Shown: piece by piece, positions 41,840-51,398 of the stretch | How the letters are laid out: the number at the start of each line of letters is the position of its first letter | How positions within the stretch are numbered: the first letter of the stretch is position 1 | DNA from: Nocardioides aromaticivorans | GTDB lineage: Bacteria; Actinomycetota; Actinomycetes; Propionibacteriales; Nocardioidaceae | NCBI RefSeq assembly: GCF_013408525.1 | Contig: NZ_JACBZM010000001.1 | Span: forward strand, 1,054,001-1,118,000 | Direction: 5' to 3' | Length of the DNA: 64,000 bases | Program-made: the position numbers and the translations under genes | Notes under the pieces: model-generated | The model's database searches: none | The model's input: only the letters and a program-made list of their open reading frames with translations | What the model was told of the DNA's origin: nothing

Positions 41840-42712
41840 ATGCTCGGTCGTACCCTTGTCCTCGCCATGGTCGCTGCGGTCCTGGCGACCCTCGTCGGCG
41901 TCGTGCCCGCCCAGGCGGCGCCGCCCGACGTCACCGCCATCACGTCGTCGAACGCGACGATCTACCCGAACATCCGCACCGCCAAGCGGCCCGGGACCAC
42001 GACGATCACCGTCGTGAGCAACACCGACGATGTGAGCTCGCTGGAGATCCGGGACGCCGCGGACACCCCGGTGCGGACCTTCGACCTCTCCGAGAGCGAC
42101 ACCGTCGCGTGGGGCGGACGTGACACCGCCGGCAACCTGGTGCCGGCCGGGACGTACACCCTCGTCGCGTTCAACGGGACCGAGGCGGCGACCGTGACCG
42201 GCACCGTCACCGTCTCCCTGCAGCGCCTCGTCCGCAAGACGTACACCGTGCGCGTCCTGCCCACGTCGCAGTACTGGAAGTACGTCGGCAAGTGCTCGAC
42301 CCTCCGCAAGCCCTCGCGGCGCGGCTGGGCCGGCTCCTACGGCTACTACGCGAACACGCGCTGCGCCACCCAGACGTGGGATGCCAGCGCGGTGATCACC
42401 GTGCACCTCGTCCGGGTCCCCCGGGCCGAGCGCTACGTCGACGCCCGGGTCGACACCTACGGCGGCGCCGCGAAGGCCAAGCCCCGCAGCCGCGGCGGGA
42501 TCGAGTACTGGAACGAGCCCGGCCAGAAGTGGACTGCATTCCGCTACACCGCCTCCAACGTCGGCTGGCACAACGGCGCCACCGCGGGCGCCGCGGGGCT
42601 CGTCGACGGGGAGCGCTACCTCGCCTGGCGCTACATGGCGGCCTACAAGTCCCAGTACGACGTGGCGAAGTTCCGGATCACCGTGCACTACGACGTCCTC
42701 AGCGCCAGTTGA
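41840..42712 (+). CDS. secreted protein with C-terminal GYYANTRC domain
   Basis: A 290-aa exported protein. The signal peptide is 1-27 (AVLATLVGVVPAQA). A FlgD-like Ig domain (about 40-130) ends in the typical WGGRDTAGNLVPAGTYTLVAF. A C-terminal domain (about 150-290) has the cysteine motif CSTLRKPSRRGWAGSYGYYANTRC with two Cys 24 residues apart, then YVDARVDTYGGAA. The same C-terminal domain recurs in the protein at 44077. No function is known. The upstream GTG at 41783 would spoil the signal peptide, so the ATG at 41840 is preferred. A perfect palindrome follows the stop. Confidence 0.78.
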   Translation: MLGRTLVLAMVAAVLATLVGVVPAQAAPPDVTAITSSNATIYPNIRTAKRPGTTTITVVSNTDDVSSLEIRDAADTPVRTFDLSESDTVAWGGRDTAGNLVPAGTYTLVAFNGTEAATVTGTVTVSLQRLVRKTYTVRVLPTSQYWKYVGKCSTLRKPSRRGWAGSYGYYANTRCATQTWDASAVITVHLVRVPRAERYVDARVDTYGGAAKAKPRSRGGIEYWNEPGQKWTAFRYTASNVGWHNGATAGAAGLVDGERYLAWRYMAAYKSQYDVAKFRITVHYDVLSAS

Positions 42713-42716
42713 GCAT

Positions 42717-42753
42717 CCGCTGGTGGGTTCCCGGACCGGGAACCCACCAGCGG
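42717..42753 (+). terminator. perfect 37-nt palindrome, terminator-like
   Basis: Two exact 18-nt arms (42717-42734 and 42736-42753) flank one base, beginning 4 nt after the stop of the secreted protein. This would form a very stable hairpin that ends transcription before the zinc-ribbon gene. Confidence 0.8.
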
Positions 42754-42772
42754 GCCGGTCCGTTCACCAGGC

Positions 42773-43033
42773 ATGCGCTGCCCCGTTGACGAGACCACGC
42801 TGGTGATGAGCGAGCGGAACGGCATCGAGATCGACTACTGCCCGCAGTGCCGCGGCGTCTGGCTGGACCGCGGCGAGCTGGACAAGATCATCGACCGCTC
42901 CGTCGGCCAGCAGCAGCCGGCCGCCCCGCAGGCCCCGCGCCCGCAGCAGTACGACCGGTACGACGACCGCCGCGACCAGGGCCACTACAAGAAGCGGCGC
43001 AAGGAGTCGTGGCTCTCCGAGCTCTTCGACTGA
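42773..43033 (+). CDS. TFIIB-type zinc ribbon protein
   Basis: An 86-aa protein. The zinc ribbon MRCPVDETTLV and IDYCPQCRGVWLDRGELDKII has C3 with C23 and C26 and a following WLD motif, as in the zf-TFIIB family. A Gln/Pro-rich linker and a basic tail ending in ESWLSELFD follow. Such small proteins are often chaperone- or nucleic-acid-associated, but no role is established. The next gene begins 2 nt after its stop, so they are likely co-transcribed. Confidence 0.85.
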   Translation: MRCPVDETTLVMSERNGIEIDYCPQCRGVWLDRGELDKIIDRSVGQQQPAAPQAPRPQQYDRYDDRRDQGHYKKRRKESWLSELFD

Positions 43034-43035
43034 GC

Positions 43036-43962
43036 GTGGAGGCTCCCGCCCTCGGCGGCCTCCCCTGGGGCGTCGCCGTCGTCGCCTCGGGCGAGACCAG
43101 CACGAGGAGCCACCTGCTGCCCGACGACGCGGACGTGGAGATCGGCTCGGTCTCCAAGGGCGTCACCGGACTGCTCTTCCGCGACGCGGTCGAGCGCGGC
43201 GAGGTCGCTCCGGAGGACCTCCTCCAGCAGCACCTCCCGCTCGCCGGCTGCCCGGCCGGCGGGGTGACCCTGGGCTCGCTCGCCCAGCACCGGTCCGGAC
43301 TCCCCCGGCTGCCGAGGATCCCCGGCATGGCCGGCCGCTCGTGGCGCCTGTGGCGCCACGCCGCCAACCCGTACGACGACACCCTGGCCGAGCTGCTGGA
43401 GCAGACCCGCGCGACCACGGTCGGCCGGCCGCGGGCGTCGTACTCGAACCTGGGCTTCGAGCTGCTGGGGCATGCCGTGGCTGCGGCGGCGGGGACGACC
43501 TACGCCGGCCTCGTGCGCGACCGGCTCGCCGCACCCCTGGGCCTCGGCAGCTGGTACGTCCCCGCGACGCCGGCCGAGCTGTCGCCGCGCGCCCTCGCCG
43601 GCACCACGCGCCGGGGCCGGGCAGCCGAGCCGTGGACCGGGGAGGGCCTGGGACCCGCCGGCGGCATCCGGTCGACGCTGGGCGACCTCGCCGCCTTCGC
43701 GGCCGCCCTGCTCGACGGCTCCGCCCCCGGAGTGGCCGCGCTCGAGCCGACGGCCTCCTTCGCCGGGCCCGCCGTCCGGATCGGCGACGCGTGGCTCACC
43801 ACCACGGTGCGCGGGCGCGCGATCACGTGGCACAACGGCGGGACCGGCGGCTGGCGCTCGTTCGTGGGTGTCGACCGGGACGCGGGGCGTGCCGCGGTCG
43901 TCGTACGGGCCACGACGAGGTCGGTGGACCGGGTCGGAATGGACCTGCTGGCGCCACGCTGA
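43036..43962 (+). CDS. serine hydrolase, class C beta-lactamase/DD-peptidase fold
   Basis: A 308-aa penicillin-binding-like hydrolase. The catalytic SxxK is S38-V-S-K41, the tyrosine motif is YSNLG (about 135-139), and the third box HNGGTGGWRSF near residue 265 replaces KTG. The order and spacing fit esterase EstB/class C members. It has no signal peptide, so the substrate may be cytoplasmic or exported by another route. The GTG at 43036 follows the zinc ribbon gene by 2 nt. Confidence 0.85.
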   Translation: MEAPALGGLPWGVAVVASGETSTRSHLLPDDADVEIGSVSKGVTGLLFRDAVERGEVAPEDLLQQHLPLAGCPAGGVTLGSLAQHRSGLPRLPRIPGMAGRSWRLWRHAANPYDDTLAELLEQTRATTVGRPRASYSNLGFELLGHAVAAAAGTTYAGLVRDRLAAPLGLGSWYVPATPAELSPRALAGTTRRGRAAEPWTGEGLGPAGGIRSTLGDLAAFAAALLDGSAPGVAALEPTASFAGPAVRIGDAWLTTTVRGRAITWHNGGTGGWRSFVGVDRDAGRAAVVVRATTRSVDRVGMDLLAPR

Positions 43963-44025
43963 GGGCCTGGCACCCGTATCGGTCACGCCTTCCACCGAAG
44001 ATGCCCCGGCCGGGCGGATGCCGAC

Positions 44026-44076
44026 GTACGATCCCTCCGGCGCCGTGGGAGCGCCACGTCTCGGGGAGGGACCTCC
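44026..44076 (+). promoter_or_regulatory. leader motif shared with the gene at 41840 (copy B)
   Basis: GTAC-N9-GGCGCC-N2-GGGAGCGCCACGTCTCGG precedes the ATG at 44077. TACGAT at 44027-44032 could be a -10 box, which would place the conserved part in the 5' leader. GGAGGGACCTCC then gives the ribosome-binding region. Confidence 0.5.
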
Positions 44077-45300
44077 ATGCGTCGCGCGCTCATCGCCATG
44101 CTCATCGCCTGCTCGGCCACGTTCGTCGGGGTCGCTCCGACGCATGCCGCCGGATCCCTCGATGTCGCGGGCTACCTGACCCACTTCATCGGCGCCAATC
44201 CGCCGGACGGGCCCAACTTCACCATCGACACGGACCGCGAGGGGCACTGGGTGTTCGACGCGCACGTCGAGAAGGACGGGGTCCCCGTGGCGACGGCCCC
44301 GACGGTGCATGCCGAGGGCGAGACGGGCAGCCCGGCCGGCACCTTCGACGTCACCCTGACCTCCGAGGGCCTGACGACCGGTGCCTACGAGCTCGTCGGC
44401 ACCGTCACGGTCACCGCCTCCGACGGCAGTGGTGACTACACGGGCCCGCTCCACTCCATCCTGGACTCCGGCAAGTCGCCGACCATCACCGTCGACGTCG
44501 ATGCCCCGGACGGCACGGTCAGCCTGTCGCGCCCGTACTTCCGGCGCAACAGCTCCGGCGAGTACGACCCCGTGTCGGTGACGTCGACCGGCACGGGCAC
44601 GGACTACCGCTACTTCAGCGTGGTCGACGCCGCTGGCACCGAGGTCAACTTCCGGCCGATCTACTCGTACACCGCGGGCACCTGGTCGGACCTCTACAAC
44701 GGTCGCGACTCCGACGGCCTCCTCCTGCCCGTCGGTTCGTACACGCTGCGCATCGTCGACGCAGCGAGGAATGTCGGTCCGTCCGTCTCCTTCAAGGTCC
44801 AGCAGCTCGTGCTCAGGACATACACCCGGACGGTGAGCGCCACCTCCTCCCGGATCAGCAGCTCGGTCGGCCGTTGCTCGACGCTGCGCTCACCGTCCTC
44901 GCACGGGTGGTCGGGCTCGCTCGGCTACTACGCCAACACCCGCTGCCGCTCGACCGCCACCTCTGCGACGACGGTGCTCACCCGCCACCGGGCCAGCCTG
45001 CCGTCGGCCGCGAGCTATGTCGACGTGCGCATCGACGCCTCCGGAGGCGCATCGCGTGGGTACGGCACGAGCGTCGGCGCGCTGGTCTACGAGCCCGCGT
45101 CCGCCACGGCCGACCCTGCGGCTGTGGTCCGGCTCAGTCGCACGGTCGGTTCCCACGCCGGCGTCCGGGTGGCGGCCAGCAAGGTCGTGCGGTCCGCCAG
45201 CGGCAAGAAGTGGGTCCACTGGGACGCCGGCACGGCGTCGTTCAACCACTACGACGTGAAGAGCTTCACGCTCACCGTGCGCTACAAGGTCTGGGTCTGA
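44077..45300 (+). CDS. secreted protein with C-terminal GYYANTRC domain
   Basis: A 407-aa exported protein. The signal peptide is 1-24 (LIACSATFVGVAPTHA). Two Ig-like or surface-type regions follow (about 30-150 and 150-250), the second with the FlgD-like RDSDGLLLPVGSYTLRIVD. The C-terminal domain (about 265-407) has CSTLRSPSSHGWSGSLGYYANTRC, two Cys 24 apart, and YVDVRIDASGGAS, strongly matching the protein at 41840. The family is unknown. The two genes also share a leader motif, so they probably arose by duplication and are controlled together. Confidence 0.78.
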   Translation: MRRALIAMLIACSATFVGVAPTHAAGSLDVAGYLTHFIGANPPDGPNFTIDTDREGHWVFDAHVEKDGVPVATAPTVHAEGETGSPAGTFDVTLTSEGLTTGAYELVGTVTVTASDGSGDYTGPLHSILDSGKSPTITVDVDAPDGTVSLSRPYFRRNSSGEYDPVSVTSTGTGTDYRYFSVVDAAGTEVNFRPIYSYTAGTWSDLYNGRDSDGLLLPVGSYTLRIVDAARNVGPSVSFKVQQLVLRTYTRTVSATSSRISSSVGRCSTLRSPSSHGWSGSLGYYANTRCRSTATSATTVLTRHRASLPSAASYVDVRIDASGGASRGYGTSVGALVYEPASATADPAAVVRLSRTVGSHAGVRVAASKVVRSASGKKWVHWDAGTASFNHYDVKSFTLTVRYKVWV

Positions 45301-45314
45301 TCCCACCGCCGGAG

Positions 45315-45320
45315 TAGTTT
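45315..45320 (+). promoter_or_regulatory. putative -10 box (TAGTTT) of fumC, leaderless type
   Basis: TAGTTT ends 7 nt before the GTG of fumC at 45328, with no ribosome-binding site. Confidence 0.45.
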
Positions 45321-45327
45321 CGATGAC

Positions 45328-46716
45328 GTGAGCAACGAGGACTTCCGGATCGAGCACGACTCCATGGGCGAGGTCCGGGTCCCGGCCGCGGCCCTCTGGC
45401 AGGCGCAGACCCAGCGGGCCGTCGAGAACTTCCCGATCAGCGGCACGCCGATCGAGCCGGCGCTCGTCCACGCGCTCGGCGAGGTGAAGGCGGCCGCGGC
45501 GCGCGCCAACGCCGACCTCGGCGTGCTGTCGTCCGACCTGGCCGACGCGATCGCGGACGCTGCCCGTGCGGTGGCGGACGGGACGTACGACGGCGAGTTC
45601 CCCATCGACGTCTTCCAGACCGGCTCGGGCACCAGCTCCAACATGAACGCCAACGAGGTGATCGCGACCTTGGCCGCCCGCGCCGGCGTGAGCGTCCACC
45701 CCAACGACCACGTCAACGCCAGCCAGTCGAGCAATGACACCTTCCCGACCGCGATCCACGTCGCCGCGACGCTGGCCGTCGTCCGCGACCTGCTGCCGGC
45801 GCTCGACGTGCTCGCGACGTCGCTGGAGGCGAAGGCGACCGAGTTCGCCGACCTGGTGAAGTCCGGCCGGACGCACCTCATGGACGCGACGCCGGTGACC
45901 CTGGGCCAGGAGTTCGGCGGGTACGCCGCCACGATCCGCTACGGCGCCGAGCGGCTGGAGTCCGTCCTCCCCCGCGTGCGGGAGCTGCCACTGGGCGGGA
46001 CCGCGGTCGGCACGGGCATCAACACGCCCCCGGGCTTCGCCGCGGCCGCGATCGCCGCGCTCGCCGAGGCCACAGGTCAGGCGTTCACCGAGGCGCGCAA
46101 CCACTTCGAGGCGCAGGGCACGCGCGACTCCCTCGTCGAGCTCAGCGGCGTGCTGCGCACGATCGCGGTCGGCCTCACCAAGATCTGCAACGACCTGCGC
46201 TGGATGGGCTCCGGCCCGACGACCGGCCTGGCCGAGATCCACCTGCCCGACCTGCAGCCGGGCTCCTCGATCATGCCGGGCAAGGTCAACCCGGTGCTCC
46301 CCGAGGCGACGCTGATGGTCTGCATGCAGGTCATCGGCAACGACGCCGCCGTCACCGCGGCGGGCGCCAGCGGCAGCTTCGAGCTCAACGTCGCGATGCC
46401 GGTGATCGCCCGCAACCTGCTGGAGTCGGTCCGCCTGCTGTCGACGTCGACGACCACGCTCGCGCGGCGCTGCATCGACGGCATCACGGCCGACGCCGAG
46501 CGGATGCACCGCTACGCGGCGTCGTCGCCGTCCGTCGTCACCCCGCTCAACCGCCACATCGGCTACGAGGCGGCCGCCAAGGTCGCCAAGCAGGCGCTCG
46601 CGACCGGCACGACCATCCGCGAGACCGTCCTGGCGCTCGGGTACGTCGAGCGCGGCGAGCTCACCCTCGAGGAGCTCGACGCCGCGCTCGACCTCGCCGC
46701 GATGACGCGACCCTGA
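45328..46716 (+). CDS. fumC: class II fumarate hydratase FumC
   Basis: A 462-aa iron-free fumarase of the TCA cycle. The catalytic loop [11 protein letters not shown] lies at 312-322, the substrate-binding [13 protein letters not shown] at about 98-110 and [18 protein letters not shown] at about 130-147, with [12 protein letters not shown] following. Length is standard. It begins with a GTG behind TAGTTT and no ribosome-binding site. It is oxygen-stable, which may complement the class I enzyme 5 kb upstream. Confidence 0.95.
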   Translation: MSNEDFRIEHDSMGEVRVPAAALWQAQTQRAVENFPISGTPIEPALVHALGEVKAAAARANADLGVLSSDLADAIADAARAVADGTYDGEFPIDVFQTGSGTSSNMNANEVIATLAARAGVSVHPNDHVNASQSSNDTFPTAIHVAATLAVVRDLLPALDVLATSLEAKATEFADLVKSGRTHLMDATPVTLGQEFGGYAATIRYGAERLESVLPRVRELPLGGTAVGTGINTPPGFAAAAIAALAEATGQAFTEARNHFEAQGTRDSLVELSGVLRTIAVGLTKICNDLRWMGSGPTTGLAEIHLPDLQPGSSIMPGKVNPVLPEATLMVCMQVIGNDAAVTAAGASGSFELNVAMPVIARNLLESVRLLSTSTTTLARRCIDGITADAERMHRYAASSPSVVTPLNRHIGYEAAAKVAKQALATGTTIRETVLALGYVERGELTLEELDAALDLAAMTRP

Positions 46717-46726
46717 ACCAGCCGGC

Positions 46727-47038
46727 TCAGGCCTTCTTGCGGCCGGTCAGCGCGGCCGCGACGATCACCGCCACCGCCGCGACGCCGACCTGCCACGCGT
46801 GGCGCAGCCAGTCGATCCCGTTCGTGGCGTTGTCCCACGTCGCCTCGTGGTTGTCGAAGTCGCCGTTGTTGCTGCCGAACAGGCCCCAGTAGATGAAGCT
46901 GCCGACCAGCATGCCGACGATGCCGCACACGATCGTCAGCCACAGCGGGAACTTCGTCCGGTCACCCGGCGCGACGGCCTTGCCGAGCAGGCCGATGACG
47001 GCGCCGCCGACGATGGTCACGATGATGGTCCAGAGCAT
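46727..47038 (-). CDS. GlsB/YeaQ/YmgE family stress-response membrane protein
   Basis: A 103-aa protein with three membrane segments (about 3-22, 32-54 and 80-98). The signature IVGGAVIGLLGKAVAPGDRTKFPLWLTIVCGIVGMLVGSFIYWGLFG is the transglycosylase-associated family pattern with a longer C-terminal end. Members are stress-induced in enterobacteria; the function is unknown. It is convergent with fumC 10 bp away. Confidence 0.85.
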   Translation of the reverse strand: MLWTIIVTIVGGAVIGLLGKAVAPGDRTKFPLWLTIVCGIVGMLVGSFIYWGLFGSNNGDFDNHEATWDNATNGIDWLRHAWQVGVAAVAVIVAAALTGRKKA

Positions 47039-47149
47039 GACGGGCTCCTTCGGTCGTGCGGGACACCCGAGCCCCGCCCATGCAGGCATCATGCACCCGC
47101 AGGCACCCCGCATCGGGGACCCCGGCACCGGATCCGGGAGGATGCGGGT

Positions 47150-48562
47150 GTGGCCGAGCTCCTGACCGCCCTCGTCGACGGCACCGGGCGTCCCGTCTCC
47201 GTCGACGGTACGACGCTCACCGCGCCCGAGCTCCTCGGCGCCGCAGCCGCCCTGGGCGCACCGCTGGCCGGCCGCGTCCGGGTCGCCGTGCACGCCACGC
47301 CCACCATGGACACCGTCGTGGCCGTCGTGGGTGCGCTGCTGGCCGGAGCGACGGTCGTGCCGGTCCCGCCCGACTCGGGGGCGGCCGAGCTGCGCCACCT
47401 GCTCGGCGACAGCGCCCCCGAGTGCTGGCTCGGCGCCGCCCCTCCGGACCCGCACGGGATCGAGCACCTGCCGGTCGACCTGACCGCCCGGGCGTCGTAC
47501 ACGCCGGCGGGGGTGGCCGAGGACGCGCCGGCCTTCGTGCTCTACACCTCGGGGACGACCGGCCTGCCCAAGGGCGTGCTGCTCCCCCGCTCCGCGCTGG
47601 CCGCCGGCCTCGACGGGCTCGCCGACGCCTGGTCGTGGACGGCCGAGGACGTGCTCGCCCACGGCCTGCCGCTCTTCCACGTGCACGGCCTCGTGCTGGG
47701 CGTCCTGGGGCCCCTGCGCACCGGCAGCGGCCTGGTGCACACCGGCCGGCCCACGCCGGAGCGGTACGCCGACGCCGCGCGCGCCGGGGCCACGCTGTTC
47801 TTCGGGGTGCCGACCGTGTGGAGCCGCCTCGTCGAGGCGCCCGAGCACGCGGCTGCCCTGCGCGAGGCCCGGCTGCTCGTCTCGGGCAGTGCCGCCCTGC
47901 CGGTCCCCGTGTTCGAGCGCCTGCGGGAGCTGACCGGGCACGACCCCGTCGAGCGCTACGGCATGAGCGAGACCCTGATCACCGTCGCCACCCGCGCCGA
48001 CGGCGTCCGGCAGGCCGGCTGGGTCGGCGTCCCCATCACCGGCGTCGAGACCCGGCTGCGCGACGAGGACGGCGCGCCGGTGCCCCACGACGGCGAATCC
48101 GTGGGCAGCCTCGAGGTCCGTGGCCCGACGCTCTTCGCCGGCTACCTCAACCGCGCGGAGGCCACCGCCGAGGTGTGGACCGAGGACGGCTGGTTCCGCA
48201 CCGGTGACGTCGCCTGCATCACCCCTGACGGGCGCCACCGGATCGTCGGCCGGGCGTCGGTCGACCTGATCAAGTCCGGCGGCTACCGGATCGGCGCGGG
48301 CGAGATCGAGTCCACCCTCCTCGGCCACCGCGCCGTCGCCGAGTGCGCCGTCGTCGGCGCCCCGGACGAGGACCTGGGCCAGCGGATCGTCGCGTACGTC
48401 GTCCCCCGCTCCGACGTCGCCGACGAGGACGCGCTGGGCGCCGAGCTCACCGCCTGGGTCGGCGCGGAGCTGTCCGCGCACAAGCGCCCGCGCGAGGTGC
48501 GCTTCGTCGCCTCGCTCCCCCGCAACGAGATGGGGAAGGTGCAGAAGTCACGGCTGGCCTGA
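47150..48562 (+). CDS. acyl-CoA synthetase, AMP-binding (MatB-like)
   Basis: A 470-aa adenylate-forming enzyme that activates a carboxylic acid to its CoA thioester through an acyl-AMP. The P-loop FVLYTSGTTGLPKGVLL (about 125-141), YGMSETL, GWFRTGDVA, LIKSGGYRIGAGEIE (about 370-385) and the catalytic lysine in RNEMGKVQKSRL are all present. The short N-terminus and overall length are like malonyl-CoA synthetase MatB, but the acid is not established. The GTG at 47150 has GGGAGGAT upstream. Confidence 0.88.
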   Translation: MAELLTALVDGTGRPVSVDGTTLTAPELLGAAAALGAPLAGRVRVAVHATPTMDTVVAVVGALLAGATVVPVPPDSGAAELRHLLGDSAPECWLGAAPPDPHGIEHLPVDLTARASYTPAGVAEDAPAFVLYTSGTTGLPKGVLLPRSALAAGLDGLADAWSWTAEDVLAHGLPLFHVHGLVLGVLGPLRTGSGLVHTGRPTPERYADAARAGATLFFGVPTVWSRLVEAPEHAAALREARLLVSGSAALPVPVFERLRELTGHDPVERYGMSETLITVATRADGVRQAGWVGVPITGVETRLRDEDGAPVPHDGESVGSLEVRGPTLFAGYLNRAEATAEVWTEDGWFRTGDVACITPDGRHRIVGRASVDLIKSGGYRIGAGEIESTLLGHRAVAECAVVGAPDEDLGQRIVAYVVPRSDVADEDALGAELTAWVGAELSAHKRPREVRFVASLPRNEMGKVQKSRLA

Positions 48563-48571
48563 GACGGTCGG

Positions 48572-48590
48572 CCGTCGCGCGAGGCGACGG
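48572..48590. terminator. hairpin between convergent genes
   Basis: CCGTCGC and GCGACGG make a perfect 7-bp stem with a 5-nt loop, 9 nt after the synthetase stop and 32 bp from the transglycosylase-like gene end. Confidence 0.55.
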
Positions 48591-48622
48591 TCCTGCCGCC
48601 AGCGGGCGCTCGCGCGGTCCGG

Positions 48623-49294
48623 CTAGTACCAGCCGTGGGACTCGCTGTGGCCCCAGGCGCTGCACGGGCTGCCGTAGCGGCTCTGGATGTAGCCCAGGCC
48701 CCAGCGGATCTGCGTCGCGGGGTTGGTGGCCCAGTCGGAGCCGGCCGACGACATCTTGGAGCCCGGGAGGGCCTGCGGGATGCCGTACGCGCTCGAGCTG
48801 GGGTTGTCGGCGTTGACCCGCCAGCCGGACTCGCGGGTCCACAGCGAGTCGAGGCAGCCGAACTGGTCAGAGGAGAAGCCGAACTCCGACAGCAGGGCGC
48901 GAGCGATGTCGCGCGGGTCGGAGTCGGAGAGCCGGCGCTCGTCGGTCATCGCGGAGCCCGCGGACTCGTCGAGGGTGGCCGTCTTGACCGGGTCGGCCTC
49001 GGGCCGGCGGTCCGAGCGGGACAGCACGGGCTCGCGGCTCTCCGCGGCGACGGTCGGCTGGACCGTCCCGGCGCCGCTCAGCGCATCGATGTCGGCGCTG
49101 GCCGTGGAGGCGGGGACGTCGTTCCCGACGACTCCCGCGGCCACCGACACCCCGGTGACGGCGACGGCGACCGACGACATGACGACGACGTTGCGGGCTG
49201 CCTTGCGAGGTGCTTCGGCGAGGTGGGCATGCTTCGGCTTTCCGCGGTGCTTGGGCGCAGGCCCTTTCCCGTGGCTCGGTGCGTGCTTCGTCAA
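48623..49294 (-). CDS. lytic transglycosylase-like exported protein
   Basis: A protein of about 223 aa. A basic N-terminus ([23 protein letters not shown]) leads to one hydrophobic segment (about 42-62). An acidic low-complexity spacer follows, then a C-terminal lysozyme-like domain (about 135-223) with [37 protein letters not shown] and [17 protein letters not shown]. The glutamate in TRESGW is the expected catalytic acid for peptidoglycan cleavage. The start is uncertain: TTG at 49294 fits the basic N-terminus, while the frame stays open to 49432. Confidence 0.78.
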   Translation of the reverse strand: MTKHAPSHGKGPAPKHRGKPKHAHLAEAPRKAARNVVVMSSVAVAVTGVSVAAGVVGNDVPASTASADIDALSGAGTVQPTVAAESREPVLSRSDRRPEADPVKTATLDESAGSAMTDERRLSDSDPRDIARALLSEFGFSSDQFGCLDSLWTRESGWRVNADNPSSSAYGIPQALPGSKMSSAGSDWATNPATQIRWGLGYIQSRYGSPCSAWGHSESHGWY

Positions 49295-49509
49295 AATTCT
49301 CGACTTCGGGCTCGACGGCAGGACGCTGGTCGCCGCCCGATCGGGCCCGACACCGTTGTCATCACCGCCGGCGACCAGCGACCACCATGCCTGACGGCCG
49401 CGGCAGGTGCAAACCGAACCGCACAGGCGCACCGCCCGGTTTCGGCCGGCTCCGTCACGCTGGTCCCAGCAGTCACACGAGCCCCAGCACCGGCACCTAC
49501 AGTGAGGAG
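49295..49509. other. divergent intergenic region
   Basis: 215 bp between the transglycosylase-like gene and the DUF2200 gene. I looked for a c-di-AMP (ydaO) riboswitch, often found before cell-wall hydrolase genes in actinobacteria, and did not find its conserved blocks. Nothing else was recognised apart from the TACAGT box of the DUF2200 gene. Confidence 0.4.
49498..49503 (+). promoter_or_regulatory. putative -10 box (TACAGT) of the DUF2200 gene, leaderless type
   Basis: TACAGT ends 6 nt before the GTG at 49510. GAGGAG lies between, so a ribosome-binding sequence cannot be fully excluded. Confidence 0.35.
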
Positions 49510-49866
49510 GTGCACCGGATCTTCACGACCAGCGTCGCGTCCGTCTACCCCCACTACGTCACCAAGGTGGAGCGGAAGGGCCGCTCGAAGGCCGAGCTCG
49601 ACGAGACCATCCGCTGGCTGACCGGCTTCAGCCAGGCCGAGCTGGAGGCGCACCTCGACGCGGGTACGACGTTCGCGGACTTCTTCGACGCCGCCGAGCT
49701 CACGCCACAGGCGTCGCTGATCACGGGCACCGTGTGCGGCATCCGGGTCGAGGAGGTGGAGGACCCGCTGATGCGCAGGATCCGCTACCTCGACAAGCTG
49801 GTCGACGAGCTGGCGAAGGGCAAGGCGCTCGAGAAGGTCCTCCGCCAGCCCGCCGACCACGGGTGA
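49510..49866 (+). CDS. DUF2200 family protein
   Basis: A 118-aa cytoplasmic protein. [48 protein letters not shown] (2-49), [52 protein letters not shown] (53-104) is the whole family signature. The function is unknown. The start is a GTG preceded by TACAGT and GAGGAG. It is convergent with phoH, 6 bp apart. Confidence 0.9.
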   Translation: MHRIFTTSVASVYPHYVTKVERKGRSKAELDETIRWLTGFSQAELEAHLDAGTTFADFFDAAELTPQASLITGTVCGIRVEEVEDPLMRRIRYLDKLVDELAKGKALEKVLRQPADHG

Positions 49867-49872
49867 GGGGCG

Positions 49873-51204
49873 TCAGACGACGACGTTCTCCAGCATCTCG
49901 GTGACGAGCGCGGCGATCGGCGAGCGCTCGGAGCGGGTCAGCGTGACGTGCGAGAACAGCGGGTGGCCCTTGAGCTTCTCGACGACCGCGACGATGCCGT
50001 CGTGGCGGCCGACCCGCAGGTTGTCGCGCTGGGCGACGTCGTGGGTGAGCACGACCTTCGAGTTGGCGCCGATCCGGGAGAGCACCGTCAGCAGCACGTT
50101 GCGCTCGAGCGACTGCGCCTCGTCGACGATCACGAAGGAGTCGTGCAACGAGCGGCCGCGGATGTGGGTCAGCGGCAGCACCTCGAGCATCCCCCGGTCC
50201 AGGATCTCGTCGACCACGTCGCGCGAGGTCAGGGCGCCGAGGGTGTCGAAGACCGCCTGGCCCCAGGGCGACATCTTCTCCGACTCCGAGCCGGGCAGGT
50301 AGCCGAGCTCCTGGCCGCCGACGGCGAAGAGCGGACGGAAGACGACGACCTTCTTGTGCTGCTGGCGCTCCATGACCGCCTCCAGCCCGGCACACAGCGC
50401 CAGGGCGGACTTGCCGGTGCCGGCACGCCCGCCGAGGGACACGATGCCCACGTCGGGGTCGAGCAGCAGCTCCAGCGCGATGCGCTGCTCGGCGCTGCGG
50501 CCGTGGATGCCGAACGCCTCGCGGTCGCCGCGGACCAGGTGCACCTGCTTGTCCGGTCCGACCCGGCCGAGCGCGGTGCCCCGGTCGGACAGCATCACCA
50601 GGCCGGTGTGGCACGGCAGCTCACGCGCCTCGGGAAGGTCGAGCGTCCCGTCGTCGTACAGCTCGTCGAGGTCGGTGGCCGCGACCTCGATCTCGGCCAT
50701 GCCGGAGTAGCCGGTGTCCGAGTCGCTGATCGCCTCCCCGCGGTACTCCTGGGCGTCCAGGCCGACCGCCGAGGCCTTGATCCGCATCGGGAGATCCTTG
50801 GACACCAGGGTCACCTGGTGTCCCTCGTCGGCCAGGTTGCGCGCGACCGCGAGGATGCGGGTGTCGTTGTCGCCGAGCCGGAAGCCGGAGGGCAGCGAGG
50901 CGGCGTCGGTGTGGTTGAGCTCGACGCGGACCGTGCCCCCGTCCTCACCCACGGGGACGGGCGTGTCGAGGCGGCCGTGGCTGACCCGCATCTCGTCGAG
51001 CATCCGCAGGGCGCTGCGCGCGAAGTACCCCAGCTCGGGGTGGTGCCGCTTGCCCTCCAGCTCGGTGATCACGACGACCGGAAGGACGACCTCGTGCTCC
51101 TCGAACCGGCGCAGTGCGGCCGGGTCGGCGAGCAGGACGCTCGTGTCGAGGACGTAGGTACGGCGCTGCGTGCTGGTCTGTGCCCCATCGTGACTGGATC
51201 CCAC
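49873..51204 (-). CDS. PhoH family protein with N-terminal PIN domain (PhoH2)
   Basis: A 443-aa fusion of a PIN ribonuclease domain (about 15-150) and a PhoH ATPase/helicase domain (about 230-440). PIN acidic residues are seen as D20 (VLDTSVLL), E48 (ITELE), D112/D114 (GDNDTRIL) and D137 (VSKD). Walker A is GGRAGTGKS at 258-266, and Walker B is [13 protein letters not shown]. Such PhoH2 proteins act as ATP-dependent RNA helicase-nucleases. No separate antitoxin gene was seen upstream. The start is a GTG at 51204 with GGTGAGGTGA before it. Confidence 0.92.
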   Translation of the reverse strand: MGSSHDGAQTSTQRRTYVLDTSVLLADPAALRRFEEHEVVLPVVVITELEGKRHHPELGYFARSALRMLDEMRVSHGRLDTPVPVGEDGGTVRVELNHTDAASLPSGFRLGDNDTRILAVARNLADEGHQVTLVSKDLPMRIKASAVGLDAQEYRGEAISDSDTGYSGMAEIEVAATDLDELYDDGTLDLPEARELPCHTGLVMLSDRGTALGRVGPDKQVHLVRGDREAFGIHGRSAEQRIALELLLDPDVGIVSLGGRAGTGKSALALCAGLEAVMERQQHKKVVVFRPLFAVGGQELGYLPGSESEKMSPWGQAVFDTLGALTSRDVVDEILDRGMLEVLPLTHIRGRSLHDSFVIVDEAQSLERNVLLTVLSRIGANSKVVLTHDVAQRDNLRVGRHDGIVAVVEKLKGHPLFSHVTLTRSERSPIAALVTEMLENVVV

Positions 51205-51398
51205 GACTCACCTCACCGGACCGCGCGCACCCACCAGGGCCGCCCCGGCCCTATTCCTTGTGGATGGACCGGGCTGCGCAGTCGTGAATCGTCACGTCGG
51301 GCCTCCCGATGTGGCCGGCTTCCCCACCTGCCACTGATCGGAAAGTACGCCCGGGGGATGTCCGTTTCGCGCGCCACGCCGGTGCGCGAACGTTAATG

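Noticed and set aside
39950..42688. 912-codon open frame antisense to the fumarase and a secreted-protein gene
   Set aside because: A typical GC-rich shadow: His/Gly/Val/Asp-rich composition and no family motifs, while the opposite strand encodes a complete class I fumarase.
49295..49509. Possible c-di-AMP (ydaO) riboswitch upstream of the transglycosylase-like gene
   Set aside because: The conserved ydaO blocks were not found in either orientation; only GC-rich sequence is seen.
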